From NCBI RefSeq assembly GCF_017742245.1, contig NZ_JAGHKO010000006.1:146682-210681 (forward strand): a DNA stretch of 64,000 nucleotides. The letters are read 5' to 3'. Below, in pieces: positions 15,570-22,737 of the stretch. The DNA is from Niastella soli (GTDB lineage: Bacteria; Bacteroidota; Bacteroidia; Chitinophagales; Chitinophagaceae). The translations under genes and the position numbers were made by a program. Position 1 is the first letter of the stretch; each line of letters starts with the position of its first letter. The notes under the pieces were generated by a model. The model made no database searches and was not told the origin of the DNA. It saw only the letters and a list, made by a program, of their open reading frames with translations.

Positions 15570-15839
15570 ATGCCTTATTATGTCTACATATTGAAAAGCA
15601 CAGTTGATGGAACCTATTACAAAGGGTTTTCAGAAAACTATTTACAGCGATTGGAAGATCACAATGCTGGACTTTCAAAATATACCTCCTTTAAAATACC
15701 CTGGAAATTAATTTACGTCGAGGAGCATCCTGACAAACGAACTGCATTACTTAGAGAAAAGAAACTAAAGCGATGCAAAGCGGAATATTTTGAGTGGTTG
15801 GTTGAACAACCTACAAACATTTTAAAGAACACACCCTGA
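15570..15839 (+). CDS. GIY-YIG nuclease domain protein
   Basis: This 89-aa protein is a compact GIY-YIG domain of the small UPF0213/YhbQ-like type: YYVYILKSTVDGTYYKGFSE holds the two signature strands, with YVY in place of GIY and YYKG in place of YIG, then YLQRLEDHNAGLSKYT with the basic helix position, and KLIYVEEHPDKRTALLREK with the catalytic-region Glu. Such small proteins are probable structure-specific or housekeeping endonucleases with poorly known substrates. Its start codon directly follows a terminator T run, so expression would need read-through or a promoter inside that hairpin. Confidence 0.85.
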   Translation: MPYYVYILKSTVDGTYYKGFSENYLQRLEDHNAGLSKYTSFKIPWKLIYVEEHPDKRTALLREKKLKRCKAEYFEWLVEQPTNILKNTP

Positions 15840-15868
15840 TATGCCCCGGCTGAGCGATGGGCTGATGT

Positions 15869-16090
15869 CAGAAACGATTGGTGGAAGACCTGGTTGCAGA
15901 GGCTACCCGCAAACAGATTGCCGACAAAGGAGCATTTGTAAAAAAGGCATTCACACCTACTCTCGATTTACAATCACTCGATGAACGGGTAACCACAATC
16001 GCCAAACAGGAGCTTGCCAAGAAAGAAGCCAAACAGGATATTTACTTTCAGTTTGACGAATGCATCAAAACCAAGGAAAGAAAAGTAAGA
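15869..16090 (+). pseudogene. integrase fragment (residues about 75-148 of the 457-aa integrase)
   Basis: The frame reads QKRLVEDLVAEATRKQIADK and continues to KTKERKVR, closely matching the region between the arm-binding and core domains of the integrase at 1434. Both ends are missing, and at 16090 the sequence switches to an ORF6N gene. There is no start of its own; the GTG at 15878 is inside the fragment. Confidence 0.85.
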
Positions 16091-16473
16091 ACGAATGGGA
16101 AAGTGTAAGATTGCAGATGGAGAGTTTACAGAAAATTATGTCATCACAATTTGTGATGACATACCCAAGTAGGCGCCCCAATAGTGCGTTGCCCTATGCT
16201 TTTACTGAACAGGGCGTTGCTATGCTCAGCGGTATACTAAATAGTGATCGGGCAATAAATATGAACATTGCTATTATGAGAGCTTTTATTCAAATAAGGC
16301 GGGTTGTCTATAAGGAAAACGACCTGGTAGAACAATTAAAACAAATTAAAGAGCGCTTAGGCGAACATGATGTCCAACTCATCCAAATATATGATGCCCT
16401 CGAAAACTTGCTGGATGAAAAAGCGGAACAAAGGAAATGGGAAGATAGTGATAGAGTAGGATTTAAAAGGTAG
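16091..16473 (+). pseudogene. ORF6N-domain protein, 5'-truncated
   Basis: The reading frame NEWESVRLQMESLQ, LPYAFTEQGVAMLSGILNSD, INMNIAIMRAFIQIR and a C-terminal coiled helix (LVEQLKQIKERLGEHDVQL) is typical of phage-derived ORF6N/KilA-N-related DNA-binding proteins. About 70 N-terminal residues are missing, replaced by the integrase fragment in a different frame (an ATG at 16060 in that fragment could give a 137-aa fusion). In the coding part, ATGTCATCACAA-T-TTGTGATGACAT is a perfect 12-bp palindrome (16138-16162), a feature shared in style with the palindromes in DUF1016 genes. Confidence 0.75.
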
Positions 16474-16583
16474 AGTTGTAACATTGTTTATTAATTAACT
16501 TAAAAAGTGATTTTAATTAGGGGAACTATTTCCAAAATGGAAATAGTTGAACAGCCCCTTACTGTTGGTAAACAGCAATCAAT

Positions 16584-16747
16584 GTGAATTCCTGGCTGGT
16601 ACACCTGTTGAGCTAATCATGAAGATCAGTGGTAATAAGCGAACAAAGGATTTTTAAAAGTATATCCGCATTTCACCGGAAGAGGCGGCTAATAGGATTA
16701 AGGAGTTGTGGATAAAGAGAGATGGGATGCGGTTGATTAATGGTTGA
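16584..16747 (+). pseudogene. integrase C-terminal relic with destroyed active site
   Basis: The frame EFLAGTPVELIMKISGNKRT-KDF, stop, KYIRISPEEAANRIKELWIK matches integrase residues 393-441. The catalytic Tyr codon TAT has become TAA, and the preceding catalytic His is Asn (GGTAATAAG). The relic is directly followed by TTTAACCGGGAGCAAATTGC (from 16749), matching the LVNREQLL part of the DUF1016 nuclease gene, so the integrase-nuclease order was once present here too. Confidence 0.85.
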
Positions 16748-16768
16748 TTTAACCGGGAGCAAATTGCA

Positions 16769-17215
16769 TTATTCATTCTCCAATCGAAAAGTTATGGGCT
16801 GCCTTTTATAGTCTTTTATATTACGTCCATTAAGGCGGGTTGGAGTCCATTTCGGCGATTTTTTAAATACCTGAACTGCACTTTCTTTTAGTTCATTAGG
16901 GCCGCTAATGACTTCTATATCGCAAAGAGTACCATCCGTACAAACTTTGAATTGTACGATTACAGTTCCCTGAATGTTTTGATCTATAGCAATTTCAGGG
17001 TAAACAAGGTTTTGTTTTAGAAACTTATGCCAAGCAATGGTTCCACCTGGGAATTCAGCGGGAATGGGAAACTCACAAATAAATGCATCATTATTCTCAT
17101 TTTCAGTAACTGTATCACCCTATATTTCGACAGTTGAAGTCCGTTTCTCTGAATCAATTTTCCCGCAACTTGAAAATATCAACAACGTTAAGATGACGGA
17201 TATAAGTTGTTTCAT
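16769..17215 (-). pseudogene. TonB C-terminal domain lipoprotein with in-frame stop
   Basis: The conceptual translation starts MKQLISVILTLLIFSSCGK (lipoprotein signal, Cys17), has a TAG stop at codon 32 (17120-17122), and then continues in frame to a complete TonB C-terminal domain: FPGGTIAWHKFLKQNLVYPE, then QGTVIVQFKVCTDGTLCDIE, ALK-like VFKKSPKWTPTRLNG. Total length is 148 codons. Proteins of this type are small periplasmic or lipid-anchored energy-transducer homologues. Either this is a young pseudogene, or a sequencing error, or translation restarts after the stop. Confidence 0.75.
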
Positions 17216-17287
17216 AGTATGATAGAGTGTAGGGATTACTCTTATTTTACTATAGATGGATGCGCAATTAAAGGCATTCCATAAAAA

Positions 17288-17373
17288 AATAGTGAAATAA
17301 AGGAGTTGTGAATAAAGAAAGATGGGATGCGGTTAGTACAGGAGGGTGGGGGAGTTGTTTCTAATAGAGATTA
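17288..17373 (+). pseudogene. integrase 3'-end relic
   Basis: The frame has KIKEL-stop-IKKDGMRLVQEGGGVVSN, matching the last residues of the integrase copies (the tail EGGGVV is the same as in the 28551 copy). The Trp codon is TGA. It leads directly into the first palindrome cluster, as expected if the DUF1016 gene followed. Confidence 0.8.
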
Positions 17374-17386
17374 ATAGTAGTGCTTG

Positions 17387-17607
17387 TAATTTGGCAGTTG
17401 CCGACTGCCAAATTATAAAACGATGACACTCTATATGTTGTAATTGGATCGTTACCGACGATCCAATTGCACATTCCTGATACACAGTCAAACGTAATTG
17501 GGCAGTTGCTGACTGCCCAATTGGACCGTCAGCGACTGCCAAATTGTAAAAGGCAGATAAAGAACAAGATATAATTGGCCAGTTAGTGACTGGCCAATTA
17601 TATCTTG
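17387..17607. repeat. cluster of five compensating palindromes
   Basis: Units: TAATTTGGCAGT-TGCCG-ACTGCCAAATTA (17387-17415); AATTGGATCGT-TACCG-ACGATCCAATT (17442-17468); AATTGGGCAGT-TGCTG-ACTGCCCAATT (17496-17522); a mosaic with unlike arms (17519-17545); and AAGATATAATTGGCCAGT-TAGTG plus its complement (17565-17607, 19-bp arms). All keep AATT-GG at the outside, GT/AC next to a 5-nt T-xxx-G loop, and vary in 2-3 inner positions that change on both arms together. They match the two in-frame palindromes of the DUF1016 gene at 29553. Confidence 0.85.
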
Positions 17608-17644
17608 GTTTTGTTTAGTCTATTTTTAATTTTAAATTTTGATT

Positions 17645-17815
17645 ATGGAGAACACCAAAAAAGGTGAGCAAAAATGTAAAGCTAAAAAAGTAGATCCTAA
17701 GGCTGCAAAGGATTATATCAATGATCCATACTTTGTCAAGAAAAGGGAGATAGCAGCAGCGTTTCTAAAGAAAGTGGGTTTGCCTGAGTCATTTACTAAG
17801 CAGCAAGACAAATAG
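17645..17815 (+). CDS. small conserved basic protein (copy 2)
   Basis: This 56-aa ORF starts with ATG 17645 after ATTTTGATT. The N-terminal part is Lys-rich (ENTKKGEQKCKAKK) and the C-terminal part has the conserved YINDPYFVKKREIAAAF then LKKVGLPESF. Here the nuclease gene upstream is reduced to palindromes only, yet this frame is open and close in sequence to the other copies, which suggests that it is still used or that its loss is recent. Confidence 0.65.
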   Translation: MENTKKGEQKCKAKKVDPKAAKDYINDPYFVKKREIAAAFLKKVGLPESFTKQQDK

Positions 17816-17877
17816 ATTACTTCTTACGAATGTTCTAAAATACAGGCTTGATAGAGCCGTGGATGGTTTGTTTTCCC

Positions 17878-18507
17878 TTAGGTTACTATTTTTAAAACTT
17901 CAGGAAGGTACTTGATAAACCAATCTGGGAGTTTATCTTTTGATGCAGACAGTTCCAATTTTGAATTTATCATTTTGGCCAGGAGAAACGGCGTTGTTGT
18001 AGAAGTGTCGAAAATTAATAAAGAATCCAAAAGTTTGAAATTCCGGTTAAGTTGGTCCAGGTTCCCATAGAAGTTATTTTCAATCATCAATCGTGGTACG
18101 TTATGCCCCCCATCTTTAACGCGCTCCAGAACACGAAGCTCGGATTGATCCGTATTGTTTAACCCGAAAAAAATCAAATGCACAGCATAGCCCTCGTTTT
18201 TAAAAAGCCGGGGTACATTCCAGGAACTATCTTCAGTAAAATGTCCCTCATAAACAAAATGCTTCCTGAAGGCAATTGCTTTATCAACCAGTTGGTTGAA
18301 CGTTTCTATCACAAAATCATTAGCTATTTCCCTTATTTTCTTATCAACCCGCATTCCCGACTTCCAAAGCTCTAAATGCTTTTGCATGTAAAGCTTGTCA
18401 CCATCAAAAATTGAGGAATCTTCTAAAACATGTGAAGGAACATAATCCTGGCCGATTGTAGATTTGCCGGCTCCGTTAGATCCAGAAATTATAAAAAGAT
18501 CAGGCAT
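17878..18507 (-). CDS. zeta-toxin-like P-loop kinase
   Basis: This 209-aa protein has the Walker A motif GSNGAGKST near its N-terminus, followed by the zeta-type layout: IFDGDKLY (substrate Asp), a helical region, FVYEGHFTEDSSWNV (a Walker B-like strand with E and T), and LRVLERVKDGGHNVPR with the basic residues that contact phosphate. Zeta toxins phosphorylate UDP-N-acetylglucosamine; other family members modify different substrates, so the target is uncertain. The gene overlaps by 8 bp the small gene upstream (18500-18763), which is a likely antitoxin. The pair is flanked by relics of integrases. Confidence 0.85.
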   Translation of the reverse strand: MPDLFIISGSNGAGKSTIGQDYVPSHVLEDSSIFDGDKLYMQKHLELWKSGMRVDKKIREIANDFVIETFNQLVDKAIAFRKHFVYEGHFTEDSSWNVPRLFKNEGYAVHLIFFGLNNTDQSELRVLERVKDGGHNVPRLMIENNFYGNLDQLNRNFKLLDSLLIFDTSTTTPFLLAKMINSKLELSASKDKLPDWFIKYLPEVLKIVT

Positions 18508-18763
18508 GGAAAGGAGTTAATCCTAATGCAACCCTGAGCTGAGCAGCTTCTTCGGGCGATAATTCACGAATGGCTTTGAAATCGTTGCCAGATTCATTAA
18601 TCTGCTCTATGGTAATTTTGCCATCTGCATACTCCATATAACATTGATAGGAAGGCAAATCCGGTGAATTGATCATAAACGGTTTGCCTCTCCTTAGCTT
18701 GTTTATTCGAACCCGCATTATAGCATTATGTCCAATTTGTTCCAGCTTCTGCACTTGTGTCAT
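18500..18763 (-). CDS. small protein, putative antitoxin of zeta-like toxin
   Basis: This 87-aa protein has no signal or membrane segment. It opens with a basic segment (MRVRINKLRRGKPFMINSPD), then YQCYMEYADGKITIEQINES, and ends in a helix ELSPEEAAQLRVALGL. The 8-bp overlap with the toxin gene and the same order as toxin-antitoxin operons (antitoxin first) support the role; sequence similarity to epsilon is not evident to me. Confidence 0.65.
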   Translation of the reverse strand: MTQVQKLEQIGHNAIMRVRINKLRRGKPFMINSPDLPSYQCYMEYADGKITIEQINESGNDFKAIRELSPEEAAQLRVALGLTPFHA

Positions 18764-18827
18764 TCAATATGATTCTATACACGAATTTAATAAAAAAAAT
18801 GCCATAATTCAATTTTTGTCAGCTGGT

Positions 18828-18987
18828 CATTTTGCACCAATGAATTCCTAGCTGTCACACCAGTGAACGATTTTTTTTTTTGAGTATATCCGCATTTCAC
18901 CGGAAGAGGCTGCTTATAAAGGATGTGGATAATGGGGATGCGGTTAGTACAGGAGGGTAGGGCAGTTGTTTCTAATAAAGGGTCAAT
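18828..18987 (+). pseudogene. integrase C-terminal relic
   Basis: FCTNEFLAVTPV is joined, after an internal deletion and a T tract, to EYIRISPEEAAY, then a remnant of GMRLVQEGG with frameshifts. It is followed at once by the second palindrome cluster. Both catalytic His and Tyr regions are lost. Confidence 0.8.
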
Positions 18988-18998
18988 AAATTGTTTTC

Positions 18999-19130
18999 AA
19001 TTTGGCAGTTACGGACTGCCAAATTATAAAAGGATGACTCTCTGTTAGTTGTAATTGGATCGTTGCCGACGATCCAATTACAGTGACGTGAGCCTGCAAT
19101 ACAATTGGACAGTTGGCGACTGGACAAATA
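18999..19130. repeat. second palindrome cluster (three units)
   Basis: Units: AATTTGGCAGT-TACGG-ACTGCCAAATT (18999-19025), GTAATTGGATCGT-TGCCG and its complement (19051-19081), and a decayed AATTGGACAGT-TGGCG-ACTGGACAAAT (19103-19129). They have the same architecture as 17387-17607, and the first two units are in the same order (GGCA type then GGATC type), so both clusters descend from one DUF1016 variant. Confidence 0.85.
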
Positions 19131-19204
19131 CTGTATATTTAACCCGGCAACAAAAGAAAAGCCAAGCTGGTTGAGGGCCTGGCTTACTTTCCTATTTAGT
19201 TGCA

Positions 19205-19651
19205 TTACTCTTTTAAACTAGTAATATAAAACATGCTATTTGCATGAGGGACGCCACCAATAAATAGATCAATTTTTGCGTTATAAAAACACCCGCCCTT
19301 ATAAGGGCCAGCGTTTAAACTAAATATTGCGTTTACAAATACCTTTTTATAAAATAGATTTCGCACCTCAGCATATTTATCAAACCAGGCATTACTTTCA
19401 ATAGTGTTTACAACTCTTACATATTTTATATAAAAAGCAGTATCACGCTTACTGCTATCGGCGCCATTGGTTTGGTCTAAAACATCAGCCACCATCTTAT
19501 TCCATTCAGCCAGTGAGATCCTGATGCCAATTGCATCATTCCATTGGTCGATACCAGAGATATTCTTATCACTTTGAGCTATTGCCGTTTTCCCTAACAA
19601 AAGGATTGCAGGTATGAAAAATATTTGTGGTATAATAGAGAAGAATCGCAT
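19205..19651 (-). CDS. hypothetical secreted protein
   Basis: This 148-aa protein has a signal peptide (MRFFSIIPQIFFIPAILLLG, then KTAIAQ). The mature part contains WNDAIGIRISLAEWNKMVAD and GPYKGGCFYNAKIDLFIGGV; I do not recognise a family. It lies alone between the second palindrome cluster and a recombination scar. It appears intact, and its AT content is like that of neighbouring accessory genes. Confidence 0.6.
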   Translation of the reverse strand: MRFFSIIPQIFFIPAILLLGKTAIAQSDKNISGIDQWNDAIGIRISLAEWNKMVADVLDQTNGADSSKRDTAFYIKYVRVVNTIESNAWFDKYAEVRNLFYKKVFVNAIFSLNAGPYKGGCFYNAKIDLFIGGVPHANSMFYITSLKE

Positions 19652-19850
19652 AGAATTCTATTTAAAAAATTTAAGATAACTAAAACTGTTTATCGTATTA
19701 ACTCCGTTTTATTAGGGGTGTTACCAGATAATTGACTCCTGGTTTCTAAAACTGCATCTGTACCCGTATCCATATAGTTCATCGCTATGATCTTGTAAAG
19801 CTAATAGTTCGAGGCTTTGCGATTCTTTTATTGGAACCTTCCCTTTAAAT

Positions 19851-20035
19851 TTTATTATTTAAAATACTCTTCAATTTCGGCTGTCTAACGGTAGGTCAAA
19901 GGTCAGGAAAGGAATTAACTGCGTCAATTTCATACTCTTCATAGCCTCTTTTTCTAAAGATACTAAATGTTAAGGATCGTAAATAGGTAGGCCTTACTGA
20001 TATAATGTTAAATGAATGATTTTATTAAATTTGAC
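19851..20035. other. recombination scar: DUF3885 3' end joined to the 5' end of the 277-aa gene
   Basis: Positions 19851-19879 match the 3' end of the DUF3885 gene (around 5148-5176, complement of PEIDEYFK-stop), and from 19879 the sequence switches to a copy of 12944-13090, which is the start and upstream region of the 277-aa membrane protein gene. The join falls at a shared CGG. Thus a second copy of the element backbone was here and lost about 7.8 kb between these points. The remaining intergenic sequence (19652-19850, 20036-20140) shows nothing else. Confidence 0.75.
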
Positions 20036-20143
20036 ATGATAGCGACCGTTTTTTTGGAGCAAATAGCTACTAATAACCTGTAAATATTGATTTCAGCTAA
20101 AAAGGGTGTATAATAGCGGATTATAAAGTTATCTGCCATTTTG

Positions 20144-21145
20144 ATGAAACACCTTCTAATAATTATATTGACCTTGTTTTTCACAGCTTGCAAGACCACT
20201 CAACTCGCCATCATCAAGCAAAACGGAAAATTTGGCTGCATTGACAAAAAGGGAAACCTTGTTATTAAACCGGAATGGGACTGGATGTTACAGGGTGACA
20301 AGAATAAGCAAATATTAGTTGAAAAAGATAGTTTGTTTGGTTTTGTCGACAATCATGGAAATGTTTTAATAGAGCCGAAGTATAAAAGCGCGATGGTTTT
20401 TTACGATGGATTTGCTAGTGTTAGCAATGGAAATAAATTTGGATTCATAAATATAAAAGGCGATACCGTTATTCCGTTTGTCTTCGATGATGTTTTTCTT
20501 GGATTTTCGAATGGGTTATCTGATGTAAGAGTAAATGATAGTTGTGGTTACATTGATAAATCCGGTAAGGTTGTTATTCCTCTTATTTATAAGACTAGCT
20601 ATCCTTTTCTTTCAGATGTAGCCAGCGTTGAAACATTTGACGGACAAACCCTTTTAATTGATAAGAAGGGAAATACTTTTGCATACAATAAAGACCGATA
20701 TAAATATAAACGGCTGTGGGCGTTAAACTCATACCCAGGAAGTTTTACAACTCAGACTGGGCAAGGTCGAATTAATAAAGCAGGAGACACTATAGTCCCG
20801 CCAATTTATGATGTGACTGGAAATTTATCTGATCATATGTATATAGTGGAGCTAAAGGGAAAATGGGGGGCTTATAATGACAAAGGCAAACTAATTGTTG
20901 AACCAAAGTTTGATGAAATATGGCACTATAATGAAGGGTATGCCAATTTTAAACTGAATGGAAAATGGGGATACGTTGATAAAAAAGGAAGAATTGTCAT
21001 TGAGCCAACTTTTGACTATGCAAGTCAATTTGAAAATGGCTTGGCATACGTTGAGTTTAATGGTAAATCAGGGTTTGTAGACAAGAAAGGAAAGTTTGCA
21101 ATTAAGCCTGAATTTGAAATTAATAAAGACAGTGAATTTCAGTAG
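20144..21145 (+). CDS. WG-repeat lipoprotein
   Basis: This protein of about 333 aa (two ATGs at 20141 and 20144; the second matches a typical lipoprotein start, MKHLLIIILTLFFTAC) is built of WG/KWG repeats: GKFGCIDKKGNLVIKPEWD, FGFVDNHGNVLIEPKY, FGFINIKGDTVIPFVFD, CGYIDKSGKVVIPLIY, KWGAYNDKGKLIVEPKFDE, KWGYVDKKGRIVIEPTFD and SGFVDKKGKFAIKPEFE. It is thus nearly all repeats. WG repeats form an extended beta structure of unknown role; this protein would sit on a membrane surface. It starts just right of a recombination scar and is followed after 38 bp by a small gene. Confidence 0.9.
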   Translation: MKHLLIIILTLFFTACKTTQLAIIKQNGKFGCIDKKGNLVIKPEWDWMLQGDKNKQILVEKDSLFGFVDNHGNVLIEPKYKSAMVFYDGFASVSNGNKFGFINIKGDTVIPFVFDDVFLGFSNGLSDVRVNDSCGYIDKSGKVVIPLIYKTSYPFLSDVASVETFDGQTLLIDKKGNTFAYNKDRYKYKRLWALNSYPGSFTTQTGQGRINKAGDTIVPPIYDVTGNLSDHMYIVELKGKWGAYNDKGKLIVEPKFDEIWHYNEGYANFKLNGKWGYVDKKGRIVIEPTFDYASQFENGLAYVEFNGKSGFVDKKGKFAIKPEFEINKDSEFQ

Positions 21146-21183
21146 TGTTTAGATATAAGAACGATTATTAAATAATAAGCAAA

Positions 21184-21513
21184 ATGAATATAAAATCCGA
21201 CTCAAATAATACTCCAGAACATGCTGTTGTAGTCCGGTTTAAATATGGAATAGATGACCTTGATGCGTTATTTGAACTTGAGGACGTTTTAGAGAAAGTA
21301 ATCACAGAAAAAGAGGTTGGAGAATATGACGGTCATGAAATTGCAATGGACTATAGCGACGGAACATTATATATGTATGGGCCCAATGCTGATAATCTGT
21401 TCAAAACTGTTCAGCCCGTTTTAAAGGAAATTGAATTTATGAGAGGTGCAAAAGCAACACTTCGATTTGGCCGACCTGAAGTCGGTGTTAAAGAAATTAC
21501 AATCGAAGTGTAA
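21184..21513 (+). CDS. hypothetical protein
   Basis: This 109-aa cytoplasmic protein is acidic: VVVRFKYGIDDLDALFELED, then EVGEYDGHEIAMDYSDGTLY, MYGPNADNLFKTVQPVL and a final beta strand. The pattern of four strands and two helices resembles small proteins found alone in many genomes and near toxin genes, but I cannot name the family or claim immunity function. It is 38 bp downstream of the WG-repeat gene on the same strand and may be co-transcribed. Confidence 0.65.
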   Translation: MNIKSDSNNTPEHAVVVRFKYGIDDLDALFELEDVLEKVITEKEVGEYDGHEIAMDYSDGTLYMYGPNADNLFKTVQPVLKEIEFMRGAKATLRFGRPEVGVKEITIEV

Positions 21514-21551
21514 AGCAAAGGAATAGATGTAATTATTGGGATAAAGAATAT

Positions 21552-22733
21552 TTATCTAAGGATACCAATATCCTGGTTGGTAAACAGGAAGCCCACGGTG
21601 AGCCCTGTATTGAATAATCTTGTGCTGAGCACCTGGGTGCTGACAGGTGTAAAGTTGTAATAAATGGTGGGAATGATCTTCAGGGTGCATTCACTGAATA
21701 ACCTGCAATTGATACCCAATCCGAATTTACCCACCAGGCTGGTGCCTTTCAAATCCTTCGTAGCAGGGTTCGTTCTTAAAGACTCTCTTTTAACTTCGCC
21801 GGCGACATCGTCCTCATAACAATTCAGGAACAAAACAGACAAGCCCATATCGGCAGCCAGATTCACTCTATGATCGATGCCGCTTTTGAAATAGCCAATT
21901 CCCACTCCATTGTAGTTAAACCGGTAGTTCATATCTAACGGGGAAGGCCTGGGTAACCCGGTGTTCCAGTCAATGGCGGTCTGTCTACTCTTGAAGCCCT
22001 GGCGCATGTTGATGTATTCAGCGTATAGGGTATGGGTTTTGCCAAGGGCAATGCCTGCCTGCATCGAAATGGTATAACCGAACTTCATTGATTCGTTTGT
22101 ACTGCGGCTGTCGAGTTTGGCGGGTTCATTGAAGGAGGGGTCATTTACAAATACTTTTCTGTAGGCCATTTGGGGGGAATAGCTGGCTCCAATATGGAAC
22201 CTTGCTTTGGTGTTGTTTTTATTAATTGAGAAGTAATAGCGGTTGTAAATGTTTACCCGCCTGGCTCTGATGAGCGTCGTGGCGGTATCTTTTCTGCTCT
22301 CGTAGCTTTCGGTTTTCCTTTCGCCATTAACTATAGTATCGGGAAACAGGAACCAGGTGGTATCAGTTGTGTATTGGGGATCGTACCTGGTTACTGGTAT
22401 CTTTAGCTCAAAGGGTTTTCTGGAAGGGTCGGGAACATGGTTAACATTGCCTGACAATGTAAATGTTGATAATACTGAATTCCGTGTATATTTTCTTATT
22501 TCCAGTAAAGATTCAACGCGTTCATGGCGGTAGCCAAATTTTCTGCCGCTTTCGGTACGCATGGAATCTACCCGCACGGTTCTGAAGGTAACTATTACCG
22601 TATCCTTTTTCCATTTTACGTTCGTTACTTTATTCCGTTCAGGGACTTTGTATAGCGACCATTTATGAGTCGATTGCGCACAAATGGTCATCCAGCAGCA
22701 ACATAACAGAATAATAAGGGTTACTTGTCGCAT
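21552..22733 (-). CDS. putative outer-membrane beta-barrel protein
   Basis: The ATG at 22733 ([20 protein letters not shown], signal peptide) is chosen over one 36 bp upstream, since it gives a clean leader and avoids overlap with the upstream gene. The 393-aa product has an N-terminal region with [20 protein letters not shown] and DTVNGE-like linker, then from about residue 190 amphipathic strands ending in aromatic residues, with a last strand [11 protein letters not shown], typical of outer-membrane barrels. It is the third gene of an operon (25870 to 21552; gap 4 bp). Confidence 0.65.
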
Positions 22734-22737
22734 TGCG

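Noticed and set aside
17333..17542. 69-aa minus-strand ORF across the palindromes
   Set aside because: It exists because inverted repeats read alike on both strands; the plus-strand frame agrees with the DUF1016 peptide.
17387..17607. CRISPR array
   Set aside because: Units are palindromic and spaced irregularly, but the repeats themselves vary while loops stay similar; there are no equal spacers and no cas genes. The pattern fits DUF1016-associated palindromes.
21184..21513. Assigning the 109-aa protein as an immunity protein
   Set aside because: The sequence shows no toxin partner and no motif; only its style resembles such proteins, so I left it as hypothetical.
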